Below are positions 26,776 through 34,551 of a DNA stretch of 64,000 nt, piece after piece; positions within the stretch are counted from its first letter, which is position 1, and every line of letters starts with the position of its first letter. The notes beneath the pieces are model-generated. The model did no database searches. It had not been told where the DNA came from and saw only the letters and a program-made list of their open reading frames with translations. Position numbers and translations under genes: made by a program. Source of the stretch: an uncultured SAR86 cluster bacterium (GTDB lineage: Bacteria > Pseudomonadota > Gammaproteobacteria > Magnimaribacterales > D2472); contig CACKEY010000002.1 in assembly GCA_902599315.1 (NCBI GenBank), positions 1 to 64,000 on the forward strand. The letters run 5' to 3'.

Positions 26776-27078
26776 TTATATTTTCTTGGCACAGTCTGGT
26801 GATGAATGGATCTTTGGACTAGCTTTGTATTCTTCAAGGGTGAAGGTTTGAATAGATAATGCGTGAATTTCATTCATAATTTCAGCCAAGACTGTATATA
26901 TTAATTGATGTCTTTTTACTTTGGTTAATTCAATAAAATCATCTGAAACTACTATCAATTTAAAGTGAGTTTCTGAATTTGCTGGCACATTATGCATTGA
27001 GCTTTCGTTCTCTAAAAACAAATGTTCTATAGCTAGTTTATTATTTAAAACATTTAAAATGCTTTGATAGGAACTCAT
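26776..27078 (-). CDS. BolA-family protein
   Basis: The 100 aa protein shows the BolA fold: HLFLENESSMHNVPANSETHFKLIVVSDDFIELTKVKRHQLIYTVLAEIM, containing the S/H region and the RHQLIY helix typical of BolA. These proteins bind glutaredoxins and iron-sulfur clusters and influence envelope shape genes. The tail (NEIHALSIQTFTLEEYKASP) is as in BolA proper. Which of the BolA/IbaG forms it is cannot be said surely, though the long tail favours BolA. Its start overlaps the stop of ogt by 4 bp. Confidence 0.88.
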   Translation of the reverse strand: MSSYQSILNVLNNKLAIEHLFLENESSMHNVPANSETHFKLIVVSDDFIELTKVKRHQLIYTVLAEIMNEIHALSIQTFTLEEYKASPKIHSSPDCAKKI

Positions 27079-27515
27079 TGAGACTCCATTTTTATGAGAT
27101 ATACTTTATTTAATTTTCCTAATGCAAATTCACCGGTTGATCCGTCTTGCTTTATTACCCTATGACATGGGATAAGAAGAGGTAATGGATTTAGTTTGCA
27201 AGCGGTTCCAACTGCCCTAGCCGCTAGAGGAATACCAATCTTCGAAGCTAATGATGAATAGGATTCAGTATGACCTCTTGGGATTGATGATAATGCTTTC
27301 CATACCTTCAACTGAAATGGTGTGCCTTCTAGACGATATTCTGGAAATTGCTTTAAATCTTTATTGCTAAAGAACATATTTATTGCCTTTTGAAGACTAA
27401 TATCGGGCAAATAAGTAGAAGGTTTTTGATCTATATAGTTCAACTTTACCAATAATGAATTCACATAAAATGAATTAAAATTTCCAATTGGGGTTGATAA
27501 TGACTTTATCTCCAT
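27075..27515 (-). CDS. ogt: Methylated-DNA--protein-cysteine methyltransferase
   Basis: This suicide repair protein removes O6-alkyl groups from guanine. The active-site motif IPCHRVI places the acceptor cysteine at residue 117, preceded by the helix-turn-helix region TESYSSLASKIGIPLAARAVGTACKLNP with its Arg finger. I start at 27515 (MEIKSLSTPIGN), where the family N-terminus begins; an upstream in-frame ATG would add 20 hydrophobic residues unlike the family. At 146 aa it is slightly shorter than Ogt of E. coli (171 aa). It heads the operon with bolA, the RND transporter and the racemase. Confidence 0.92.
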   Translation of the reverse strand: MEIKSLSTPIGNFNSFYVNSLLVKLNYIDQKPSTYLPDISLQKAINMFFSNKDLKQFPEYRLEGTPFQLKVWKALSSIPRGHTESYSSLASKIGIPLAARAVGTACKLNPLPLLIPCHRVIKQDGSTGEFALGKLNKVYLIKMESQ

Positions 27516-27560
27516 AAATATAATTTTAACATTGCCAATTGCATGAAATAAAAAAATATA

Positions 27561-27583
27561 AAAAAAGAGGGCCAAGGCCCTCT
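27561..27583 (-). terminator. Intrinsic terminator after the 27605 secreted-protein gene
   Basis: GAGGGCC and GGCCCTC form a perfect 7-bp GC-rich stem with a 2-base loop, followed on the minus strand by six or more T residues. It ends the message of the secreted two-repeat protein and separates it from ogt. Confidence 0.9.
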
Positions 27584-27604
27584 CAAGTTGAATGAAAATA
27601 TTAT

Positions 27605-28351
27605 TTATTTTAATTGATGAGTGATATAAATCCTGCTGTTAGAACATGAATCAATTAGCTCACCAAGTGCTTTATCTTCATCTGATCCATTGATATTTGC
27701 CCAATAATTGTCAGATGCAGCTCCGAGCTCAGCTACAGTTCTTGCGTAAAGTGAATATACATAATCATAATCGCCTTCTGTGGCACCTGAACCAGGAAAA
27801 ATCATCTTACGCCCAAGATTATCTCCTTTTGATCTAGCGGCAATTGCGAAATCTTTGTATGCATCAAATACTTGTCGACCAGTTACATCTTCTTTCATCT
27901 TGCAATCTGAAAACCTCACTGCTCCAACTTCCATTTCACCCTCAGGTGATGAAATTGGCCATTGCCAGGTGTCTATTGCCTGAACTGGAATTGTTGGAGC
28001 TTTTTTTAAAAGATCAGTACCATTTTTTACCCAATAATCAAGGCCGATGTATTGTTCAGTTGCATTTGGCCAAATTCCCAAAAATACACTGTCAAGTGAT
28101 TGCGAATCTGAATTGAAATAAGGCATAAAGACAACTGGCTGCCAATTATCATAAATCGGATAATTGCTTGTCCATTTAACCAACTGATCGCCCCACTTTA
28201 ATAAGTCCTCAAAGTCTTTGCCAGGCTTAAACTTATCAACATAATATTCTGCCTTATTAGGAATCGGCTCATATTTATAATTATCTTGCGCATGAATGAC
28301 CGCTGGCAATGATAAAAAACTTATTGCTAGCAGATATACTGTATTTTTCAT
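27605..28351 (-). CDS. Secreted two-repeat protein of unknown function (paralogue 1)
   Basis: I cannot name this 248 aa protein. A signal peptide ends at AIHAQDN (MKNTVYLLAISFLSLPAVIHAQ), so it is exported. It has two similar halves: the first contains FKPGKDFEDLLKWGDQLVKW, VVFMPYF, SVFLGIWPN and GLDYWVKN; the second has CKMKEDVTGRQVFDAYKDFA, KMIFPGSG, YVYSLYA and ASDNYWAN. This looks like two fused alpha/beta barrel-type modules as in NIPSNAP/antibiotic-monooxygenase-like domains, an inference. A close paralogue lies at 52032-52769. Good ribosome site GGAG; its own terminator follows at 27561-27583. tRNA-Gly precedes it by 70 bp on the same strand. Confidence 0.75.
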   Translation of the reverse strand: MKNTVYLLAISFLSLPAVIHAQDNYKYEPIPNKAEYYVDKFKPGKDFEDLLKWGDQLVKWTSNYPIYDNWQPVVFMPYFNSDSQSLDSVFLGIWPNATEQYIGLDYWVKNGTDLLKKAPTIPVQAIDTWQWPISSPEGEMEVGAVRFSDCKMKEDVTGRQVFDAYKDFAIAARSKGDNLGRKMIFPGSGATEGDYDYVYSLYARTVAELGAASDNYWANINGSDEDKALGELIDSCSNSRIYITHQLK

Positions 28352-28421
28352 ATTTTCTCCATAAAAATTATTTTTAATAACGTTAACATGAAAATAATTG
28401 TATTGTTAAAAACTTTTTAGA

Positions 28422-28496
28422 TGGTGCGGCATCCGAGATTCGAACTCGGACCATCTGCTTGGAAGGCAGATATACTAGCCATTATACTAATGCCGC
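28422..28496 (-). tRNA. tRNA-Gly (anticodon TCC)
   Basis: A 75-nt tRNA: acceptor GCGGCAT with ATGCCGC, anticodon stem TCTGC/GCAGA around CTTCCAA (anticodon TCC, reading GGA), T-arm GAGTTCGAATCTC, discriminator A and encoded CCA. It lies 70 bp upstream of the secreted-protein gene on the same strand. Confidence 0.96.
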
Positions 28497-28604
28497 TGTT
28501 CAGTGAATTGGTATATTACACTATCTTTGATCTAATCATAAGACTATTAAAAGCTCAGTGAGTATTTAATACACGTCTCAGAAAAAAATAGTTTAGAATT
28601 AACT

Positions 28605-28799
28605 ATGTTAATAGATTTTTACCACCTAAAAAAATCAAAAGTTAGTTATTTAATTCATGGAATAAGAGTTTCTAAAATATCTTTAAGATTAATATATCTT
28701 GGTATAGCAGGCTTTATACATGCATTATTACCATTTATTTTTTTAGAAACTGTAAGTTCTGGAGTGAAGAAGATTAATCACGAAATCTCTAAATTTTAA
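28605..28799 (+). CDS. DUF6356 family small membrane protein
   Basis: This 64 aa protein carries the DUF6356 pattern: a polar N-terminus with several charged residues, a short helix SYLIHGIRVSKISLRLIYLG, then one membrane helix IAGFIHALLPFIFLETVSSGV in which HALLPFIF is the family signature. It is likely an inner-membrane protein; function is unknown. It stands alone between tRNA-Gly and a convergent lipoprotein gene that ends 1 bp downstream. Confidence 0.75.
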   Translation: MLIDFYHLKKSKVSYLIHGIRVSKISLRLIYLGIAGFIHALLPFIFLETVSSGVKKINHEISKF

Positions 28800-28800
28800 T

Positions 28801-29538
28801 TTAAACCACTTTATAACGACGATACATTTTTGAGGGCTGACAAATTGACTGCTCCAATAATCTTGATTGAATTTCTTTGCTGACCTCCAAAGACTTCCAA
28901 TATTCTACAAATTCTTTACGAGAATCAAGTGACAAAAAGATATTAGTCCATTCAAATTGATCTATAGAATCAATTGCTTCTGCATAAAATATATCTACAG
29001 GTAAATTGTCTTTTAATAAGGCATCAGTAAATTGTTCAAGAACCAATTTTAATGTTGCATAGCTAAATTCTGATAAGTAAGAACAATTTAGTATTTCTAC
29101 TACTACATTAGAATCTAAAATATTTTGACTAGTTAAACTCAAAACTCTGGTTAAATTATCTGCGCCGTCACATTCTGCTATCTCATCAAAGGATAACGTT
29201 TCAAGGGTAAGTTGAAATCTATCTAGTGAGAACATGTCAGTATGATTAAAAACTAGCTTAAAAGATTTAGTATCAATTTGACCTTCTTCTAACAACGGAA
29301 ATAAAAAAAACAATTCCTCAGAACTTCCATCAATTTTAGAAAAACTGTTTACAAATTTAGGAATAAATCTTTCAACTGAATTAAGAGTTTTTCCTGAAAC
29401 TAAATTACAATTAAATGATGTTTGATTGGAAGAGAATTCAGGTTTGATAAAGTTTTTTAGCTCTAAATTAGAATTTTGAGGATCACCCCCACATCCTGAA
29501 AGAATGATTAAAAAAATTATTAAAAGATAGTTTTTCAA
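28801..29538 (-). CDS. Lipoprotein of unknown function, 245 aa
   Basis: A lipoprotein signal is clear (MKNYLLIIFLIILSGCGGD; lipid cysteine at residue 16), so the protein should be membrane-anchored on the periplasmic side. The rest has no domain I recognise. It is rich in Phe, Leu, Glu and Asp with several helices, for example SFSKIDGSSEELFFLFPLLEEG and TLKLVLEQFTDALLKDNLP, and ends in a basic KMYRRYKVV. The start codon appears to be TTG. It is divergent from the PhoD-like gene with a 39-bp promoter gap and convergent with DUF6356. Confidence 0.7.
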   Translation of the reverse strand: MKNYLLIIFLIILSGCGGDPQNSNLELKNFIKPEFSSNQTSFNCNLVSGKTLNSVERFIPKFVNSFSKIDGSSEELFFLFPLLEEGQIDTKSFKLVFNHTDMFSLDRFQLTLETLSFDEIAECDGADNLTRVLSLTSQNILDSNVVVEILNCSYLSEFSYATLKLVLEQFTDALLKDNLPVDIFYAEAIDSIDQFEWTNIFLSLDSRKEFVEYWKSLEVSKEIQSRLLEQSICQPSKMYRRYKVV

Positions 29539-29577
29539 CTGTATTTAAAAATATTGAACTGATGAGATAATAATATT

Positions 29578-30579
29578 ATGAAAAAATATATCTGCATACA
29601 AATTATATGCATGTGCTCAATTTTTTTTGTACCTACACATCTGCTTGCATATAAATATGGATTGGGCTCTTGCCTTGATCAAAGTCTTGAGCAAGTAATT
29701 TGGCCTGCTATTAAAGATGAAAAATTAGATGGATTTATTTTTCTTGGAGACAACGTTTACGGCGATCAACCAAATGGAAAGCTTCTTAAAATGAAAAATG
29801 CTTATCAAATTCAAAAAAATAAATTACCAAAATGGTTGATGCAAGATAAAGAGATTTTGGCTGTATGGGATGACCATGATTTTGGACTAAATGATGGAGG
29901 TAAAGACTATCCTCATAAAGAAGAAGCAAAAAAAATGTTTTTAAATTTCTGGGAAATTGCTGAGAATGATCCAAGAAATTTCAGAGAAGGTTTATATTTT
30001 AAGAAAGAAAGAAATGTAGATGGAACTGAAATTGAAATAATTGCTCTAGATACAAGATACTTCAGATCAAAATTAAATGGTAAGAAAAATGCTTATGAGC
30101 CAAATAAAAATCCTCAAGCAACCATTCTAGGCAATAGGCAGTGGGATTGGTTTGAATCTTCAATTGCTAATTCGTCAGCAAAATTAATTATTATCTTATC
30201 TTCTATTCAAGTATTAGCCACTGATCATTCATATGAAAAATGGGCAAATTTTCCGCTAGAGCGTTCAAAATTAATCAGAATATTGTCTGAAGCAGCTCTA
30301 GACAAAACAGTAATAGTAGTTTCTGGAGATAGACATAGATCAGGAATATATCAAAATGATTATTTTACTGAAATTACAGCCTCCTCACTTAATAAGCCTG
30401 GATCAAGATTTAAAGAGAGTGATCCTTTATTACTAGGTGAAACATTTCCAGAAATAAATTATGGAGTTCTAAATATTCAACCAGCAGAAAAACAAATTAT
30501 CGTCTCAATACATAACAAAAAAGGGAAAGAGCTTAATTCTAAAATTATTAAAATGTTTAAATCTAAGGATCGATCATGA
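29578..30579 (+). CDS. PhoD-like alkaline phosphatase / phosphodiesterase
   Basis: The 333 aa enzyme belongs to the PhoD-like family of calcium/iron-dependent phosphoesterases. The metal motifs are FIFLGDNVYGDQ, WDDHDFGLNDGG and VVSGDRHRSGI. It opens with a signal peptide (KYICIQIICMCSIFFVPTHLLAYKYG), so it acts in the periplasm. Unlike classical PhoD it lacks the N-terminal extra domain, and the first metal Asp (seen in other members as GSC..) is reduced to YGLGSCLDQ. Its stop overlaps the start of the photolyase-like gene (ATGA), giving a two-gene operon. Confidence 0.88.
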   Translation: MKKYICIQIICMCSIFFVPTHLLAYKYGLGSCLDQSLEQVIWPAIKDEKLDGFIFLGDNVYGDQPNGKLLKMKNAYQIQKNKLPKWLMQDKEILAVWDDHDFGLNDGGKDYPHKEEAKKMFLNFWEIAENDPRNFREGLYFKKERNVDGTEIEIIALDTRYFRSKLNGKKNAYEPNKNPQATILGNRQWDWFESSIANSSAKLIIILSSIQVLATDHSYEKWANFPLERSKLIRILSEAALDKTVIVVSGDRHRSGIYQNDYFTEITASSLNKPGSRFKESDPLLLGETFPEINYGVLNIQPAEKQIIVSIHNKKGKELNSKIIKMFKSKDRS

Positions 30580-32075
30580 AAAATATTGGAATAATATTTC
30601 CAGACGAGTTATCAACAAATAATAAGGTTCTGTCAGCCATCAAAAAATCTGATCCATTATTGGTCTATGAGCCATGTGATACTTTTTATCAAATAAAACA
30701 TCATAAGCATAAATTGGTACTTCTTATTTCAGGTTTACGGCATTGGATGAAAGAACTAGAAAAAGATTTTGAAAAAATAATTCACATAAAAATAACTAAA
30801 GATAGAAGTAAAGACCTTATGCATGAACTAGAAAGTTTACATAAGAATCTTGGATTTAATGTTTTACATGTTACACAACCAAGCGATCATGGCGTTTTAA
30901 CACAACTTATGTTTTTTGGATCTAGTCACAATGTTGAGTTAAAAATTTATCCTGATACAAAATTTATTGATTCAAGAGATGGATTTTCTGAATGGTCTAA
31001 AGATAAAAAATCGCTCGTGCAAGAATATTACTATCGATGGCTTAGGAAAAAATTTAATTTACTGATGGATGGTAATAAACCTCTTGGTGATAAATGGAAT
31101 TTTGATAAGGAGAATCAAAAAAGTATTTCAAAATTAAAAGAGTCTCCGAAAAAAAGAGCAAGAATCAAATCAGATGAAATAACAATATCAGCAATGGTTG
31201 ATGTGGAAAATTGTTTTCCAGAATCAATAGGAAATTTAGAAAATTTTAATTGGGCAGTTACACATAAAGATGCAAGAAAGCAGCTGAAAATATTCTTAGA
31301 TCATTACTTTAGGTTATTTGGAGATTTTGAAGATGCTATTGATAAAGAAAATAACACTTTATTTCACTCCCTTTTATCTCCTTACATAAATTCTGGCTTA
31401 CTAGATCCAATGGAGTGTATTGTTGATGCTGTAAGTCAATTCAATAACAAAGATAACAAAATACCAATCAATGCACTAGAAGGATTTGTAAGACAAATTT
31501 TAGGATGGAGAGAATTTATTAGAGGAGTTTATTGGGAAAATATGCCTCAATATAAAGAATTGAATTATTGGTCTCATAAAAAAGATCTCAATAGTAATTG
31601 GTATTCAGGTAATACGGGAATTCCAATACTTGATGATGCAATAAAAGAATCTGCAGCAACTGGATATACGCATCATATAAATAGACTGATGATAATTTCA
31701 AATCTAATGAATTTATCTAATATCAATCCAAATGAAATATATAGGTGGTTTATGGAAATGTATGTAGATTCTGCTGACTGGGTAATGGTGCCCAATGTTT
31801 ATGGAATGGGCACATACGCAGATGGTGGAATATTTTCAACGAAACCTTATATTTGTGGTTCAAGTTATATGCTTAGAATGTCTAATTATAAAAAGGGAGA
31901 TTGGTGTGATGAGGTTGATGGTCTTTACTGGCGATTTATTGAAAATAATAGGGATTTTTTTGCTACAAATCCAAGATTGGCATTAATGATAAGATCTTTG
32001 GATAAGATGAATAGTGATAGAAAAACCAAAATATTTCAGGCTGCGGAAATTTTTATAAAAAGAAATACTGTTTAA
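30576..32075 (+). CDS. Photolyase-related protein of the DPRP (PhrB-type) group, iron-sulfur ligands missing
   Basis: The 499 aa flavoprotein matches the deoxyribodipyrimidine photolyase-related family, whose studied member PhrB repairs 6-4 photoproducts. Family blocks include ISGLRHWMKEL, VRQILGWREFIRGVYW, GYTHHINRLMIISNLMNLSNINPNEIYRWFMEMYVDSADWVMVPNVYGMGTYADGG and KPYICGSSYMLRMSNYKKGDW. PhrB holds a 4Fe-4S cluster with Cys350, Cys438, Cys441 and Cys454. Here the MSDYC-xx-C pair is YKKGD, and no cysteine stands before AYAHHI-like TGYTHHI. Only Cys281, Cys427 and Cys444 remain, spaced unlike the cluster. It is coupled to the PhoD-like gene by an ATGA overlap. Confidence 0.85.
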   Translation: MKNIGIIFPDELSTNNKVLSAIKKSDPLLVYEPCDTFYQIKHHKHKLVLLISGLRHWMKELEKDFEKIIHIKITKDRSKDLMHELESLHKNLGFNVLHVTQPSDHGVLTQLMFFGSSHNVELKIYPDTKFIDSRDGFSEWSKDKKSLVQEYYYRWLRKKFNLLMDGNKPLGDKWNFDKENQKSISKLKESPKKRARIKSDEITISAMVDVENCFPESIGNLENFNWAVTHKDARKQLKIFLDHYFRLFGDFEDAIDKENNTLFHSLLSPYINSGLLDPMECIVDAVSQFNNKDNKIPINALEGFVRQILGWREFIRGVYWENMPQYKELNYWSHKKDLNSNWYSGNTGIPILDDAIKESAATGYTHHINRLMIISNLMNLSNINPNEIYRWFMEMYVDSADWVMVPNVYGMGTYADGGIFSTKPYICGSSYMLRMSNYKKGDWCDEVDGLYWRFIENNRDFFATNPRLALMIRSLDKMNSDRKTKIFQAAEIFIKRNTV

Positions 32076-32914
32076 AGATCTTCTAACAGAAATTCTGAAG
32101 CAGCCATACTCATTCCAATGTTGCTATGTCCAACGTTAGAAACAATTTGAAATCGCCACCTGAATGGTAAATTATTATCTACTCCATATTTAACCAAGTC
32201 TTCAAAAAAATTTTTACCCCTTTCAAGTCTATTTTTGCCCTGTTTTCTGGCTTTTCGCATTCGTGGCAATGACTCGTGATTCGGATCATTATCAGCAGAA
32301 CCTAAAAAAACTCCTCCTTTTAAACGATAGAACCATTTAATTCTCTCATCGGATATTTTCATTTTTTTTGTTCCGAATGGATATGTAATTTCGTCATCCA
32401 AAAAAGTATAAAAACCTGCATTCGCCATAGCTGCTTTTTCTATCCTTGTATCATTGCTCAACAATAAATACCTATGAACAAATTGCGATCCGCCAGAATG
32501 CCCATAGAGTCTATAATTTGAAGTAGAAAGTTTTAACTTAGCTTTAAAAAAATCAAACAAAAGCCCTAATGAGTTATTAATATACAAAGATTCATCATTT
32601 AGTGACTTGCCGTTTTCCTTACTCATCATTAGGAAAGCATATTGGGGATAGTATTTTTTAGAAAACTCTGGAGCAACTAGTACAACATTCCTATCTTTGC
32701 TAAATGAAATCCAGTCATTAATGTATTTTTCTGCAGCCCTAGAGCCGCCATGCACAAGAAAAAGAAGTTTTGTGTTTGCATTAATTGATTTAGGAGATGA
32801 ATAAAAAATATCTATATCGGGCTTCTCCCAATAAGAGAAAGTTATTTTTTGTATTTGTCGAGCTGACAACTCAAAACTTAAAATAAGAACAGAAGCTGCT
32901 ATTAAAATCTTCAT
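32072..32914 (-). CDS. Exported alpha/beta hydrolase
   Basis: The 280 aa protein has a signal peptide (MKILIAASVLILSFELSAR) and an alpha/beta hydrolase core: LLFLVHGGSRAAEKY gives the oxyanion region, YGHSGGSQFVHRYLL the nucleophile elbow with GHSGG, and NVGHSNIG supplies the catalytic histidine near the C-terminus. The substrate is an ester or similar bond. It overlaps the sulfatase stop by 1 bp, and is the last gene of the BVMO-sulfatase-hydrolase operon. Its 3' end overlaps the convergent photolyase gene by 4 bp. Confidence 0.85.
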   Translation of the reverse strand: MKILIAASVLILSFELSARQIQKITFSYWEKPDIDIFYSSPKSINANTKLLFLVHGGSRAAEKYINDWISFSKDRNVVLVAPEFSKKYYPQYAFLMMSKENGKSLNDESLYINNSLGLLFDFFKAKLKLSTSNYRLYGHSGGSQFVHRYLLLSNDTRIEKAAMANAGFYTFLDDEITYPFGTKKMKISDERIKWFYRLKGGVFLGSADNDPNHESLPRMRKARKQGKNRLERGKNFFEDLVKYGVDNNLPFRWRFQIVSNVGHSNIGMSMAASEFLLEDL

Positions 32915-34551
32915 TAATGAATATGATCTTGTTGATTAGACATTTCTAAAGGTTTGCATTTACCTATCTCCCATTCTCCAGGCTTACAATCATAAATAAT
33001 TCTTCCGTGATCTTTAAGGTAAGAGTCTAATATTTGATGTGCATGAGCGCCAAAACCTAAAGAAGCATCATTTTGTAACTCATTTATAGGAATCGTATAA
33101 GTCGCCCAATCTTTGGGCGCTCTCCATCCTGGTGGGGGAACTAATAAAGTTCTAGTTCCTGCAATTGGATGTAAGGCCCTCCAGTTTCTAATTTTTTCAG
33201 CCATTTCTTTGACTATACTTGGATTTTGAGATGAAAGATCATGATACTCATATGGATCATTTGTGATATTAAATAACTTGTTTTCAATTTTTATTTCAAG
33301 CAACGAAGACGAGATAGATTGCACAAGTTTCCATTTATCATTAAAAACTGTTGTGTGAAACTGCCCATAGTTAGGGATTTCAGATACGAAGAATATATCT
33401 TTTTTTAGAGGAATATTTTCTTGATTTACAATTGCTGGCCACATGTCTCTTCCGTCAATAATTTTTTTGTTCTTCATACTAATCCCACTTGCAGAGGATA
33501 ATGTTGGGAAAACGTCCATGACAGTCATAATTTGATCAAGGGAACTGCCTGCTTGAATTTTTCCTTTCCATTTTAATGCTGCAACAACTCTAATACTTCC
33601 CTCGAATGTATCTCCCTTACCTCCTCGGAGGGGAAAATTATCTGCTCCGCCTCCACCATAGGTGGCTCCTCCGTTATCAGAACTGAAAAGAATTATTGTT
33701 TCTTCTTCAATTCCTGCCTCTTCAATTGATAATAAAATCTCGCCAATGGCTTGATCGAGTGCATCCACAACCGCAGCATATAAAGGCCTAGCAGATGGAG
33801 CTAGACTTTTACTTCGTTCTCTTGCTCTATCAGCTGTAAGATTTCGAGTGGGTTTTCTTATATCTTCAAGAGTTTTGTATTTTTCTATTAATTTTTCAGG
33901 TGCTTCAAGAGGAGTGTGAGGAGCTAAAAAAGGAATATACATAAAAAATGGTTTTTCTTTATCTCTTGAATTTATCCAATTTGATGCTTCTCTTGCTAAA
34001 AGAAAGGTTGAGTAACCTTGATCATCTATGGTAACTCCGTTCTTTTGGAAATCAATTCCACCTTGATTAGAAAATGGAGGAAAGTAACCAACCTCTGTGT
34101 GCAGATGGCCATAAAAATCATCGAATCCTCTTTGATTTGGATGAAAGATTTCCTGTGAATGACCAAGATGCCACTTTCCAAACATTGCTGTTTGATAACC
34201 ATTCATTTTAAAAGATTCAGGCATAAAATGTTCATCAGGATGGATGCCGTTATTCATCCAAGGCATTATTACACTGTAAGCTACCCCAAGTTTTAGTGGG
34301 TCTCTACCCGTCATTAAAGCCGCTCTAGTTGGACTGCATATTGGTGTTGTATAAAACCTATTCAAAGAAGCTCCTTCCAGAAATAAAGAATCAATGTTGG
34401 GAGTTTTGAATGGAGCTCCTCTTAGAGAAATATCTGCCCAACCAAGATCATCTACTAATATAATGATTACGTTTGGTTTGTTTGCATCTGCAAGAGAATG
34501 AAAACTTAACAAAACAATTAAAAATATTAAATTCTTAAAATTCATAATCAT
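32914..34551 (-). CDS. Type I sulfatase (arylsulfatase-like), exported
   Basis: This 545 aa enzyme hydrolyses sulfate esters with a formylglycine. The site TTPICSPTRAALMTGR (Cys72) is the maturation motif CxPxR; metal-binding blocks are NVIIILVDDLGWAD, ILFSSDNGGATYGGGGADNFPLRGGKGDTFEGSIRV and FGKWHLGHSQE. An N-terminal signal peptide (FLIVLLSFHSLADA) places it in the periplasm. Cys-type sulfatases require a formylglycine-generating enzyme, not seen in this window. It overlaps the monooxygenase gene by 17 bp and is directly followed by the hydrolase, so the three products likely act on one substrate class. Confidence 0.93.
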   Translation of the reverse strand: MIMNFKNLIFLIVLLSFHSLADANKPNVIIILVDDLGWADISLRGAPFKTPNIDSLFLEGASLNRFYTTPICSPTRAALMTGRDPLKLGVAYSVIMPWMNNGIHPDEHFMPESFKMNGYQTAMFGKWHLGHSQEIFHPNQRGFDDFYGHLHTEVGYFPPFSNQGGIDFQKNGVTIDDQGYSTFLLAREASNWINSRDKEKPFFMYIPFLAPHTPLEAPEKLIEKYKTLEDIRKPTRNLTADRARERSKSLAPSARPLYAAVVDALDQAIGEILLSIEEAGIEEETIILFSSDNGGATYGGGGADNFPLRGGKGDTFEGSIRVVAALKWKGKIQAGSSLDQIMTVMDVFPTLSSASGISMKNKKIIDGRDMWPAIVNQENIPLKKDIFFVSEIPNYGQFHTTVFNDKWKLVQSISSSLLEIKIENKLFNITNDPYEYHDLSSQNPSIVKEMAEKIRNWRALHPIAGTRTLLVPPPGWRAPKDWATYTIPINELQNDASLGFGAHAHQILDSYLKDHGRIIYDCKPGEWEIGKCKPLEMSNQQDHIH

